The position numbers were made by a program, and so were the translations under genes. The notes under the pieces are model-generated. The model had not been told where the DNA came from and did not search any database. It saw only the letters and a program-made list of their open reading frames with translations. Shown here in pieces: positions 22,598 through 33,256 of a stretch of 64,000 bases of DNA (within the stretch, counting starts at the first letter, position 1; each line of letters starts with the position of its first letter). The stretch comes from Lolium rigidum (lineage: Eukaryota; Streptophyta; Magnoliopsida; Poales; Poaceae), in NCBI RefSeq assembly GCF_022539505.1, contig NC_061508.1:268156736-268220735 (forward strand), written 5' to 3'.

Positions 22598-23349
22598 TCA
22601 AGTAACATCAAGAGACGAAGCATCGACATCAAAAAATTTCTCACAAACGAAACTTGTTGCAGAGGGTACCTTAGATGCTCCATTGTCTAAATTTCCCATA
22701 GTGGTACTAAGGGTTTTATCAATTTTAGGCTTATAATAATTATTTGGCTTAGGCACCTTAGAGACATACATGAATTTTTGCTCCTTGCCCACATAAGCTT
22801 TCTCCTTAAATTTAAGAGAAGAAAAAGTTGAACCCAGTGTTCTCATAGCTTCTTCAAGTTTACAAATTCTATGGGTTTGATTATCATGGATAGCACAAGT
22901 TTCTAAAGTAGCAATTCTTTCATTAATTCCTCCTAGGGATTTATCAAGTTTATCAGTATTATCAAGTAACACCCCCAATTTAGTCTCAACACTTGGAAGA
23001 TTTTTCTCTATGGCTTCCAACTTTTCCATGACATCCTCAAGAGAGATTTCAATTTTAGTTTCATTAACAGGTGGTATTCCAACTAGACTCTCAATGATGC
23101 AACTAGCTTCTAAAGCAGGAGTACCTAGGAAATTACCCCCGAAAGAGTATCAATAACATACCTATTCCAGCTAGATATACCAACATAAAAGTTCCTAAGT
23201 AGGATAATAGTGGAGTGTTTCTTAGTGCACCTATGATGGGCATCACTAATTCTATACCAAGCATCTTTAAAGCTTTCTCCACCTTGTTGCTTAAAAGAAC
23301 GAACTTCAACTTCAGGCTTACTCATTTTTAGCAGTAGTAAATAAAGCAA
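22598..23349 (-). pseudogene. gag-like frame of element A, broken
   Basis: Frame 23349-23125 encodes a gag-type segment (FKQQGGESFKDAWYRISDAH), preceded on the element by the leader. Frame 23029-22598 encodes a helical, probably coiled-coil stretch (KLEAIEKNLPSVETKLG..., NERIATLE). The two are separated by about 95 bp with stops. No zinc knuckle is visible. Sense orientation agrees with the element. Confidence 0.55.
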
Positions 23350-25179
23350 ACTAGATAAAGTAAATGCAAGTAACTAATTTTTTTGTGTTTTTAATATGGA
23401 GAACAAGACAGTAAATAGAGTAAAACTAGCAACTAATTTTTTTGTGTTTTGTTTTAGTGCAGCAAACAAAGTAGTAAATAAAATAAAGCAAGACAAAAAC
23501 AAAGTAAAGAGATTGGAAGTGGGAGACTCCCTTGCAGCGTGTCTTGATCTCCCCGACAACGGCGCCAGAAAACAGTCTTGATGCGCGTGAGACACACGTC
23601 CGTTGGGAACCCCAAGAGGAAGGTGTGATGTGCACAACAGTAAGTTTTCCCTCAGAAAGAAACCAAGGTTTATCGAACCAGTAGGAGCCAAGAAGCACGT
23701 TTAAGGTTGTTGGTGGCGGAGTGTAGTGCGGCGCAACACCGGGGATTCCGGCGCCAACGTGGAACCCGCACAACACAATCACAGTACTTTGCCCCAACGT
23801 AACGGTGAGGTTGTCAATCTCACCGGCTTGCTGTAAACAAAGGATTAGATGTATAGTGTGGATGATGATGTTTGTTTGCGAAGAACAAGTAAAGAACAAT
23901 TGCAGTAGATTGTATTTCGGATGTAAAGAATAGGACCGGGGTCCACAGCTCACTAGTGGTGTCTCTCCCATAAGATAAACAGATGTTGGGTGAACAAATT
24001 ACAGTTGGGCAATTGACAAATAAAGAAGGAATAACAATGCACATACATATATTATGATGAGTACTATGAGATTTAATCAGTGGCATTACGACAAAGTACA
24101 TAGATCGCTATCCAAACATGCATCTATGCCTAAAAAGTCCACTTTTAGGTTATCATCCGAACCCCTTCCGGTATTAAGTTGCAAGGAACGGACAATTGCA
24201 TTAAGTATGGTGCGTAATGTAATCAACACAAATATCCTTAGACAAAGCATCGATGTTTTATCCCTAGTGGCAACAAGCACATCCACAACCTTAGAACTTT
24301 CTATCACTCGTCCCGCATTTAATGGAGGCATGAACCCACTATCGAGCATAAATACTCCCTCTTGGAGTCACAAGTATCAACTTGGCCAGAGCCTCTACTA
24401 GCAACGGAGAGCATGCAAGAACATAAACAACATATATGATAGATTGATAATCAACCCTACATAGTATTCAATATTCATCGGATCCCAACAAACACAACAT
24501 GTAGCATTACAAATAGATGATCTTGATCATGATAGGCAGCTCACAAGATCTAACATGATAGCACAATGAGGAGAAGACAACCATCTAGCTACTGCTATGG
24601 ACCCATAGTCCAGGGGTGGACTACTCACACATCAATCCGGAGGCGATCATGGCGATGAAGAGACCTCCGGGAGATGATTCCCCTCTCCGGCAGGGTGCCG
24701 GAGGCGATCTCCCGAATCCCCGAGATGGGATTGGCGGCGGCGGCGTCTCTGGAAGGTTTTCCGTATCGTGGCTCTCGGTACTGGGGGTTTCGCGACGAAG
24801 ACTATATGTAGGCGGAAGGGTAGGTCAGGGGCGCCACGAGGGGCCCACACAACAGGCCGGCGCGGCCAGGGCTTGGGCCGCGCCGCCCTGTTGTGTGGCC
24901 ACCTCGTGGCCCCACTTCGTTTCCTTTTCGGACTTCTAGAAGCTTCGTGGAAAAATAGGACCCTGGGCGTTGATTTCGTCCAATTCCGAGAATATTTCCT
25001 TACTAGGATTTCTGAAACCAAAAACAGCAGAAAACAAAGAATCGGCTCTTCGGCATCTCGTCAATAGGTTAGTGCCGGAAAATGCATAATAATGACATAT
25101 AATGTGTATAAAACATGTGAGTATCATCATAAAAGTAGCATGGAACATAAGAAATTATAGATACGTTTGAGACGTATCA

Positions 25180-25380
25180 GCGGCGGCGTTGTCCTCCTCC
25201 TCCTCTGCGGTGGCGGCTCGGGCTCGCGCGTCCTGCTCGGCGGCGGCGTGGCGGTCCTCCTCCTCCTCGATCTGCAGCGGCAGCTTGGGCTCGCGCGTCC
25301 TGCTCGGCAGCGGCGTGGCGGTCCTCCTCCTCCTCGGCGGCGCTAGGCGGTGGCGGTGGTTGCGAGAGCACAGTGGTGGG
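25180..25380. repeat. GC-rich tandem duplication of about 60-bp units
   Basis: Two units containing GGGCTCGCGCGTCCTGCTCG and GGCGGTCCTCCTCCTCCTC follow each other, with a partial third. On the minus strand this encodes a repetitive E/A/R-rich frame (AAEEEEDRHAAAEQDARAQA) that may be low-complexity coding sequence of the adjacent CACTA element, or plain repeat. Confidence 0.5.
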
Positions 25381-25450
25381 CACTAGGGTTGGCTCGTCGG
25401 GGAAGAACTGCTTGTGAGTGGGGAAGAAAGAAACGAGTCGATTATTTCAC

Positions 25451-25617
25451 CAAGTGTCTAAATTCTGTGGCGCACCCCCTGTACATGCGCCACATAATTA
25501 AGCATTCTATGGCGCATCAGCTCTGACATGCGCCACAGAATTCCTTAATTCTGTGGCGCACCTAAAGGGGCGTGCGCACCTAAAGGGGTGTGCGCCACAT
25601 AATTTAGACACTTAGCA
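25451..25617. repeat. CACTA left subterminal block with inverted halves
   Basis: AAGTGTCTAAATTCTGTGGC at the left pairs with the reverse complement at the right (GCCACATAATTTAGACACTT). Further copies of the GTGGCGCA motif lie in between. Such repeats are the binding sites for the accessory protein in En/Spm-type elements. Confidence 0.65.
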
Positions 25618-25660
25618 AAATAAAACGTGTTACTGATGTGTCCTGACAGATACTTAGCAC

Positions 25661-25722
25661 TAGCCTAGTGATTAAGGCCAATGTTAGCCCATTAGTAGCC
25701 AGGTTCGAACCCTGGCAGCCAC
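25661..25722 (+). other. tRNA-like (SINE-like) pol III promoter motif
   Basis: A box A-like TAGCCTAGTGATT at 25661 and a box B-like GGTTCGAACCC at 25702 are spaced as in a tRNA or tRNA-derived SINE head. The flanks do not form an acceptor stem with each other and no anticodon arm is convincing. It is not a functional tRNA gene. Confidence 0.4.
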
Positions 25723-25934
25723 AAAAAATTTCTTCCTTTTTTCATATTTTAGTTACATTTCAGTAAATAACACAACATTATTTAGTAATTAATTAGTAGA
25801 GAATTATAAATTACTTGTCTCATACAAACATGTTCTTCTTTCTCTCACACACACATGCATGTACTTGTCTAACACACACACTCACACACATGTGATAGAC
25901 CAAAAAAAGATCTTCTTCGTCCCGTCTCCGAGCT

Positions 25935-28900
25935 CTAGCGTCTCTTCGCAATCTTCTTGACCTTTCGGTTGTTGGCGGTTGAATACTTTATGCCGGCCAC
26001 CTTGAGATTTCTTCGCGTGAACGGACAACCTTTAGAGGGTAGGGAGGTCTTCCTTCTTACTTTACTAGTAGTAGGCATGTCGAAGTGCTTGTCGAATTCC
26101 TCCTCGATCTTCGGGTCATCGTTCTTGTCCAAGTCTTCCTCGTTGGCGTCTCCTTGCATTCCTATGATGCTCCTCTTTCCCCTCCTCACGACAACACGGC
26201 TAGGCCTCGATGGATTGGTGATGAAGAAGCATTGGTCAACTTGGCTACCGAGTACCCATGGCTCATTTTTCGCGGATGTGTTCTTCGATTTTGCATCGGG
26301 TATAACCATGGTGGTGAAATATCGGCCTTCTTTTTCGACCTTCTTGGCCCATCTCACACGAAACATTGGTACCGTCTCTCCACAGTATTTGAGCTCCCAT
26401 ATCTCCTCGATCCTTCCAAAAAACTTTCCTTGACATTAGTCTCGTCATCGGCGTATGACAGCATAGTTACTCCTGAGTTTTGATTTTCACTATTTCTGTC
26501 CTTTTCATCGGTGTAGAATCTGTAACCGTTGATGTCGTACCCCTGATAGGTCCTTACGTTATGCCCGGGGCCCCGTGATAAGGTGTATATGAGTTTTTCA
26601 TCTTCGGTAGAAGGCCTTTTCTCTCGTGCTTCAAGCAGTTGAGTTTGCTTGAACCAACACGTGAAGCTGGAGTTGTGCTCTTTGGTTACGTCTCCCATCT
26701 TCCTCGGCCGGCCCATATCGATGTAATTCTGCTCGATCATGCTTTTGTCCTCTTGCACGAAAGGTTCGATCAGTTTTAAGTGTTGTAGCGTGACCCGGTG
26801 AGCCCTGTCAAAGTCATCGCGTCGATTGACAAGGCCGACATGGACTGAGCGGTAGCCCTCGCGGTGACCGACTCCAGCGAGCCTGCCGAGGTGCGTCCTG
26901 GGGGTAGACCAACATGATCCTCGTCGTCCTCGGTGCTTAGATAATTCTGGCAGAAGGAGATGCACTCGTAGGTTAGAAACCCCTTGGCCATGCTTGCGTC
27001 TGGACGAGCCCTATTGCGAACATATCCTTTCATGACACTGTTCTGCCTTTCGAAAGGCATCATGTTGTGGAGGAACGTCGGGCCGAGCTGCCTGATGTCA
27101 TCAACGACATGGAGAAGGAGATGGACGCATATATCACAGAATGCGGGCGGGAAGTAAATCTCGAGCTCACATAGTATCACCACGATCTCATCCTGTAGCA
27201 TCTTGAGTTGCCTCACGCTGATCGACTTCCTGGTGATAACGTCAAAAAAGCTGCAAAGGCCAAACAGCGTATCACAGACGTGCTCGTCCATTATCCCTCG
27301 GATCGCAACGGGAAGTATCTCGCGTCATGAGCACGTGGCAATCGTGAGACTTCATCCCGGTGAACCTCTTCTTCGCTACGTCCAGATATCTGCTTATATT
27401 CCCCGAGTAACCGTGAGGAACTTTCACTCCTAGGAAGCACCTGAAAAACTGCTCGAGCTCCTCCGGAATCGTTGTGAAGCAGGCAGCGGGAAGCAGCACC
27501 GCGTTCATCTTAGCCCTTTTGCGGAGACGTTGAGTCCCTTCCGTCTGATCATCATCAGTATCTGGGGCTTGAAGATCTTTCCTGATGCCAAAATGTTTCA
27601 GATCGTATCTTGCTTTCGGTCCATCCTTGGACTTTCTGAGTTGCAAAGAGTACCAAGCAGACTCTCGGTAACGTTCTTCGTAATGTGCATGGCATCGAGG
27701 CTGTGGGGTGTGTGGAGGACCTTCCAGTACGCCAAGTCGTGGAAAACAGACCTTGCTTTCCATACACCGAGCAGCGGCTCTGGCTTCGGTCGCATCTTTC
27801 CCGGCGCTGGGCACTCCTTCCTATTTTTCAGAAGATCGTCGATTTCTGCGCCGCTCCTCGGGCGCGGGGGTCCATCGGGCTCATCTTTACCATCGAAAAG
27901 ATCACCGCGTTTTCTCCACGGGTGATCCAAGCGAAGCCACCTTCGAGCACCTAGGTACACGGTTTTCGAGGACCCGGCCGTTGAATCCGTGGCCGACCTG
28001 GGCAGATACATATGCGTAACCAGGATAGTCTGTGACCGTCGTGATCAACGCGGCTCTCATATCGAAATAAGTTCTAGTGTAGGCGTCCCACGTACGGGGT
28101 GGCGTCTTCCACAACGTGTCTAACTCCTCTTTCAGCAGCCCGAGATACAAATGCATGTCGACACCTGGTTGTTTCGGCCCATGAATGAGAATACTCAGGT
28201 GTATGTACCTTTGTTTGGTGCACAACCACGGGGGTAGGTTGTAAGGACATACAAACACAGGCTAGGTGCTATGAGTGCTACTCTGGTTGCCGAACGGATT
28301 GAGTCCATCTGTGCTCATACCCAGCCTGATGTTCCTTGCGTCGCCCCCGAACCTAGGGAAGGCGATGTCCAATGCTTCCCACTGGCCAGCGTCTGAAGGG
28401 TGTGTCAGCATATAGCCCATCTCCGGATCTTCTTCGGGCTTCTCCCTTTCCGCGTGCCATTGCATGAGCTTTGCTTCCTTAGGGTCCACGAAATATCGCT
28501 TCAGACGGGGAGTGATAGGAAAGTACCATACCACTTTTTGAGGTACCTTCTTGTTCCCAACCTTGTACCGTCCGTGGCCGCACACCGGACATGTTGTTCT
28601 GTCCTTGTACTCGCCCCAATAAATCACGCAATCATTGATGCAGGCATGGTATTTTTCATACGGTAGGTCAAGAGGGCACACGACTTTCTTGGCCTCCTCG
28701 GTACTACTTGGCAATGTGTTCCCCTCCGGGAGACGATCGTGCCAGAATTTCAAGTTCTTGCTGAAGCTGGAGTCGCTCCACTTGTTCTGCGTCTTCATTT
28801 GCAGATAATCAAGCGTTACATGCAAGCGCATATCCTGCGGACGGCACCCAGGAAAGATCGGAGTCATCCCGTCTTTCTCCATTTGCGACAGCTTGGCTCT

Positions 28901-29380
28901 CTCTCTGGTTGCAGCTCTGTCGTTGCTCGTCTCCTGGAGGAGCAGATCTTGAACATGAGAGTCCCGCAAGGCCGAAATTAGCAGGGTCGCGCCGGAATCT
29001 TCTTCTTCATCATGATGATCTTCTCCGCCGGCATCTTCTTCTTCATGATGATCTTCTCCGCCGACTTCTTCATGATGATAGTCTTCGTCGACATGATGAT
29101 AGTCTTCTTCATGATGATAGTCTTCTTCATGATGATAGTCGTCTCGCTCGACATGGTCTTCATGCGCACCATTTGATGGGGCCGGCCGCGCCTGGTTGTC
29201 TTGCATGAAACCGCGCCTCAGCAGGTGCTCCTCCAGTTGTCCGGAATCAGGGTTGATCCAGCGCTCGAGTTTGCATGATCGACACTGACATCTTATCCGG
29301 CGCCTATTGTCCCGAATCATGTCCTCCTTCGCGTCTATCTTGTATCTAGAGATTCGAGCGGAACTCATTGAGAGGACCAT
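25935..29380 (-). pseudogene. Tnp2-like CACTA transposase, frameshifted
   Basis: Reading from 29380, an N-terminal basic region (RISRYKIDAKEDMIRDNRRR) comes first. An acidic His/Glu/Asp repeat and the TNP2 core (HVTLDYLQMKTQNKWSD, CPVCGHGRYK, GLNPFGNQS) follow, then transposase continuation at 28258-27272 (RYIHLSILIHGPKQPG). Next are a DUF4218-like block at 27291-26776 (FPPAFCDICVHLLLHV, MKGYVRNRARPDASM) and a DUF4216-like block at 26965-25935 (YDINGYRFYTDEKDR, QCFFITNPSRPSRVV). Frames change at least three times. One change lies in a T-run near 26420, where the second half of the DUF4216 block moves frame. Some changes could be introns, but the number of stops suggests decay. Not an active transposase as it stands. 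Confidence 0.75.
29005..29155 (-). repeat. Imperfect tandem repeat coding DYHHEE units
   Basis: Several units of about 21 bp, built on CATGATGATAGTCTTCTT on the plus strand, encode repeated DYHHEE / DHHEEE in the N-terminal part of the transposase. The array is probably unstable in length. Confidence 0.75.
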
Positions 29381-29944
29381 GCTTGCCTGCAAATGGTATA
29401 CATAGAACAGGAAATTAGAACCGCAACACATGCACACACATGCATGGACCGTACCTCTCCTCAAGGTATTACATGGAGCGGAAAAATTCGGCATGACCTC
29501 TCCTCAAGGTAGGACATATGGGTAGTGCAAAAAATTGCTGAAACGGAAATGAATCAACATTTCGGCAAACATCCGTGCACCACACCGGCACACACACAAG
29601 CGCTTCACCTGCAACAAGCATCCATACACACGACGGCCACACAAGATCTACAAGCATATGCATGTCTCCTCCAAGCATATGCATGTCTCCTCCAACTACT
29701 CACCTTGTAGATTCGATACCGAGACGAGACCGCGATCGATGTGTTGGAGAGGAGGAGAGAGTATGGAGAGCCTTCTCCTCAACTCCATTTATGTATCAAC
29801 CAAAGTAAGTGCAATAAATAACCAAGCAAGTGAAAAATATGGCCAAAATGGTATGAGAGAGAAGGGGGACGAGCTAGATGGAGGAAGAAGAATGGCTTGG
29901 GTAGTGTGGTAGGTGGGAAGTTGGCTCTACTTTTGTATATCTGG

Positions 29945-30285
29945 TTCGCTAATTCTGTGGCGCACCTGACACAGTGCGCCATAGAATACCTTATTTCTGT
30001 GGCGCAGCGGAGCCAGTGCGCCACAGAATATCTTATTTTTGTGGTGCACCGCGGTGGTGCGCCACAGAATAACTTATTTCTGTGGCGCACCAAGCGAAGT
30101 GCGCCATAGAAATAGTGCCCATGATTGGGGGTGGCAGGGTGTGGGCCGACCAAGTTTCTGTGGCGCATGGATTCCTGGTGCGCCACAAAATTAAGCTATT
30201 TCTGTGGCGCACCGTGCCTGGTGCGCCACAAAATAACTTTCGATGGCGCATTTTTGGGTGGTGCGCCACAGAACTAAGATCTCAC
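29945..30285. repeat. CACTA right subterminal repeat array
   Basis: About ten copies of TTCTGTGGCGCAC or its reverse complement occur in paired, facing orientation, with short variable spacers. They lie just inside the right terminus. Confidence 0.8.
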
Positions 30286-30348
30286 CTATAAGGCTTTTCC
30301 TACTAGTGGTGGCAAGGCGGTGGTGGGCCGCCGCCGTGGAGTGGTGGG

Positions 30349-31300
30349 TGTTAGGGATATACCAACTAGGTATACCACAATAGGGCCTTAATTCCGGCAA
30401 GCCCGAGTTGACCCACAGATGGTGGTGAGGCTTATGGCCCAACCGAGCGGCCCAGTTGCCGGAGAGCGTATATGGTAGGATCTAGCATGGAGGCAAGCTG
30501 TCGGATCCAACCCATGTAGGATGGCATCCGCAAGGTATGGGTACGGTAGAGCCATCCCATACCCGTACCCGTCGCCTTCAATTTTACCCATCACCCGTAC
30601 CGATACCCGTCAATGGGTACAAAATTTTACCATACCCGTCACCCAAGGTAAATGGGTACCCGCGGGTAAAAATACCCACGCTTACAACACATCAGAATGA
30701 TAAAAAAAGTATGACACGAGGTGAAGCAATCCAAAATAGGGTCTAATCCACACTAACCTACCAATGATTGTGAGACTAGAAAGGGTGAAGTTCAGTCTAG
30801 CAAGATGAAGACATGATTAGGTGGAAATTAAGTAGTTTAGAATATTACGATGGCCATTTGTCAATTTAGATGGGTAAATGGGTATGGGTAATTCGATCCC
30901 ATACCATACCCGTTCTGCCCAATGGGTATGATATATTTCCATTTACCAACCCGTGGGTAATATTTTGTCCCATACTCGTACTCTTATTGGATTTTTACCC
31001 GGCGGGTACACGGGTCATGGGTATCCATTGCCCTCCCTAAGCCCATGGTACATATCGGTCGGATCATTGACATTTATGACAAGGAATACTTAACGTAGTT
31101 AGGCGTAGTCACATCCGGTAGGATCTCTACCCTTGTACCCTAGATCCAGAGCCTTTATAAGCCGGATCCCTAGAGCACTTGAGTCACAACTCAACCCATT
31201 GTAATCTCGCGCTTGTTGACTGAATAATTCCAGACAAGCAGCAGTAGAGCCTCGCCACCGTCGTGAGGTTTCCGAAGCTGGGTGGCTCGTGTGTTCCCGT
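30349..31300 (+). mobile_element. LTR-like sequence, family unknown, interrupted by a hAT-like element
   Basis: The segment begins TGTTAGGGATATACC and has a TATA-like CCTTTATAAGCC at about 31152. It continues with LTR-like R/U5 composition (ACTCAACCCATTGTAATC, then a GC-rich stretch with short direct strings). I found no partner LTR, primer site or coding frame, so it may be a solo LTR. Right border uncertain. Confidence 0.4.
30517..31039. mobile_element. Small hAT-like non-autonomous element with GGGTA/TACCC repeats
   Basis: The ends are TAGGATGGCA at the left and TAGGGAGGGCA as the reverse complement of the right. They are flanked by 8-bp direct repeats with one mismatch, AACCCATG (30509-30516) and AGCCCATG (31040-31047). 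The subterminal parts are dense in TACCCGT/ATGGGTA strings, a composition seen in plant hAT-type small elements. There is no coding capacity. Confidence 0.6.
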
Positions 31301-31978
31301 CCATGTGACTCCTCGCCCTATGGCCCCCTCGTTCTCTCACCTCTATGAGGCTCCCCTCAGTGGAACCGCTTGGGCTCCAGGGGCGGGCACGGACCGAGAT
31401 GTGGTCGCCGGTACATGAGGAGACTGATGGGGTCCTGCCAGAGACGGGAGAGGCAGCTGCAGCCATGGTAGAAATTTTGGATCTTAGGGAGGATTGGCTT
31501 GGCAATGCAGATCAGTCGCGCTGAATCCTGCGACCTTCAGCCACAGGCCCGCCGCCACCACAGCGGAGGCCGGTGGCAGCGACAGTGGGGAGGGGCAAGC
31601 TGGGTGGGCTGGGGGCGGCGGCGGGAGTTCTCCTGGATCTCCCTAGGTCAGGATGACACGAGAGTCGCTTGACATCAAGCAAATATTCAGCGAATGATTC
31701 ATGAATTCTAATGATCGTTTGCCATACTTTGAATATATTTTATAATTGAGTGAGTTACACTTTTAACCCCAAATTATGCTTTATTCTGTTAGGCCACTGC
31801 TCTCTTCTGGTTTGATTTCTGGGCGGGCCACCCCCTGGGTTCCTTTATTTGCTACTACTCTGTTTGTACGGTTAAGCATGAAAAGTGTCGATCTTCGATG
31901 CATACAAGCATGTACGATTAACTGAAATTGGCGAGACCTTTAAACCGAACATAATTTGCATATACAAAGGAAACAGGG
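31301..31978. other. Unassigned, GC-rich then AT-rich
   Basis: There is no supported frame, TE terminus or RNA gene. It ends where homology with the 5' flank of the second inverted-copy gene begins. Confidence 0.3.
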
Positions 31979-32825
31979 ATGGAGATTGGAACCGACTCTG
32001 TTCCAACTTTGAAGCCGACGCGCTTTCAGAAACTGAATCGGAATCGACGCGAGTCCAATCTCGAATCAATAAAAGCCCAGCAGGACAGGATGCACAACAC
32101 AAACCAAGCGAACGAACCATCAGCATCCATTCTCGATCCATTGGAGAAAAAAGAGAGAGAGATCAAGAGAGAGCTCTGGTGCGACAGATCATGGCGATCG
32201 ACCGGCAGTCGGAGTGGATCGTCCTCCGCCGCGTGCACGCGTTCCTCAAGTCGAGGAAGCTCCACCGCGCGGCGTACGCGCTGGAGAAGGAGGCGAGGCT
32301 GAAGCTGGACCTTCCGCACCTGCACAAGCTCTTCGCCAAGGGCCGGTGGCGGGCGGCGGACGAGTACGTGACGGCGTTCTTGGGCGGCGCCAAGGAAGAG
32401 ACCGGCAGCACGCCCGCCGCGTCCGCCACGCTGTTCGTCGTCAGGTTCGAGCGCTTCGTCCGCGCGCTCAAGCGGGGCGACGAGGCCTGGGCCATGAGGT
32501 ACTTCGGCCGCGCCGTCGAGCCCCTCCTCGACAGCCACCCGGACGAGGCCGCCGCGCGCGCCGAGTGCATCAGGGTGCTGGAGCTGGACGACGAGTCCCT
32601 CCGCCGCAGCTACCCCGACGACGACCAGCACAGGCGCGAGCGGGAGACGGAGTTCATCCGCTGCGTCTACGAGAACGAGAGCATCTCCCGCGCCTTCAAC
32701 GACGTCTTCGATGGCAACTTGCGCTTCATGAGGAAGACGACCTCCCTCGGCCTGCGCCGCCACGTCCGCCGCGGCCCGCCGTGTGATCAGCGATGAAAGA
32801 AAGAAAGAAAAAGACAATCGAATGC
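31979..32825 (+). repeat. Left arm of an inverted gene duplication
   Basis: This arm (5' flank, gene and a short 3' flank) matches the reverse complement of 34626-35466. Homology begins about 210 bp before the ATG (GACTCTGTTCCAACTTTGAA in both) and ends shortly after the stop codon (AAAAAGACAAT region). The arms are about 1.8 kb apart. Confidence 0.8.
32191..32796 (+). CDS. TOPLESS-N-terminus-like LisH/CTLH protein (copy 3)
   Basis: The single exon encodes 201 residues with one LisH unit (about residues 8-37, IVLRRVHAFLKSRKL, ALEKEA). A CTLH-like part (about 40-115: LFAKGRWRAADEYVTAFLG, FVVRFERFVRALKRGDEAWA) and a CRA-like tail ending RFMRKTTSLGLRRH follow. The duplicated first LisH of copy 1 is absent. 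The start is the ATG shared by all copies (MAIDRQSE); an upstream in-frame extension to 31885 is dismissed because it is not conserved in copy 4. A TATA-like CAATAAAAGC lies about 120 bp upstream in both inverted copies. Product is probably nuclear or cytosolic; it has no signal peptide or membrane span. Function is unknown. Confidence 0.75.
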   Translation: MAIDRQSEWIVLRRVHAFLKSRKLHRAAYALEKEARLKLDLPHLHKLFAKGRWRAADEYVTAFLGGAKEETGSTPAASATLFVVRFERFVRALKRGDEAWAMRYFGRAVEPLLDSHPDEAAARAECIRVLELDDESLRRSYPDDDQHRRERETEFIRCVYENESISRAFNDVFDGNLRFMRKTTSLGLRRHVRRGPPCDQR

Positions 32826-33156
32826 CTTGCCACCTTGTACTAGCACGTTGTACATCGTATTTTTTTACAGTACATGTGATACGCTAATGTACGTGTAATG
32901 GAATATACCTTGTATCCCGTAGTTTGACAGAGAAAATACAGATGGTTATACAGTTAATTAGTTGGCTGACTTGGCTCTGACATGTTTGTGATCTGATCCT
33001 AATTGATGCATGAGTTTTGCTTCGATTCCGGCTGTTGTCGTTTCTAGCGCTAATTCATTCACTTCGGTCTAGTACATGATGGGAAAATTTTACAATGAAG
33101 ACTCTGGAACTCTCACCAGTCTCAGCTATACTACTCTACTTTCTATCTTTATTCCT
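32826..33156. other. 3' flank of copy 3 up to the gap
   Basis: This is AT-rich and probably contains the 3' UTR. The last 60 bp before the gap, which include CTCTGGAACTCTCACCAGTC, resemble Copia LTR sequence and may belong to the LTR whose other end appears after the gap. Confidence 0.3.
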
Positions 33157-33256
33157 NNNNNNNNNNNNNNNNNNNNNNNNNNNNNNNNNNNNNNNNNNNN
33201 NNNNNNNNNNNNNNNNNNNNNNNNNNNNNNNNNNNNNNNNNNNNNNNNNNNNNNNN
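33157..33256. other. Assembly gap (100 N)
   Basis: 100 Ns sit inside what appears to be a Copia 3' LTR, between the two arms of the inverted duplication. The gap size is nominal. Confidence 0.95.

Larger units (their letters stand above)
18712..25179 (-). mobile_element. Non-autonomous Gypsy-like LTR retrotransposon A
   Basis: The 5' LTR is complement(23579..25179) and the 3' LTR complement(18712..20002), its outer end lost in the gap. The internal region is 20003-23578. LTRs begin TGATACGTCTCAAACGTATC and end CATCA. The primer-binding site is at 23550-23567 (tRNA-Asp type, one mismatch), and an AAGCTTGGGGATGCT tract precedes the 3' LTR. Only gag-like frames at 22598-23349 are coding. Protease, RT, RNase H and integrase are absent, so mobility would need a helper element. 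The LTRs are closely similar by eye, indicating a fairly recent insertion. I do not assign a family name. Confidence 0.85.
25446..30308 (-). mobile_element. CACTA (En/Spm) DNA transposon, degenerate
   Basis: The right end is the inverted terminus CACTAGTAGGAAAAGCC on the minus strand (30308-30292). Dense subterminal repeats of TTCTGTGGCGCACC in both orientations follow inward from about 30280 to 29945. Similar subterminal repeats occur at 25459-25615 on the left. Minus-strand frames across 25935-29380 encode a Tnp2-type transposase. No convincing left CACTA terminus was found, so the left border is approximate. Confidence 0.8.

Noticed and set aside
25380..25385. CACTAG at the left side as the left CACTA terminus
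   Set aside because: Following bases (GGTTGGCTCG) do not match the right terminus beyond CACTAG, and the subterminal repeats begin about 70 bp later.
25661..25722. Functional tRNA gene
   Set aside because: Box A and box B look-alikes only; no acceptor-stem pairing and no anticodon arm.
31885..32190. Upstream extension of copy 3 to an earlier in-frame start
   Set aside because: Not conserved in the inverted copy 4, and all four copies share the MAIDRQSE start.
32026..32817. 263-codon minus-strand frame and 190-codon plus-strand frame over copy 3
   Set aside because: Shadow frames of the GC-rich LisH/CTLH gene; composition is low complexity and no motif is seen.
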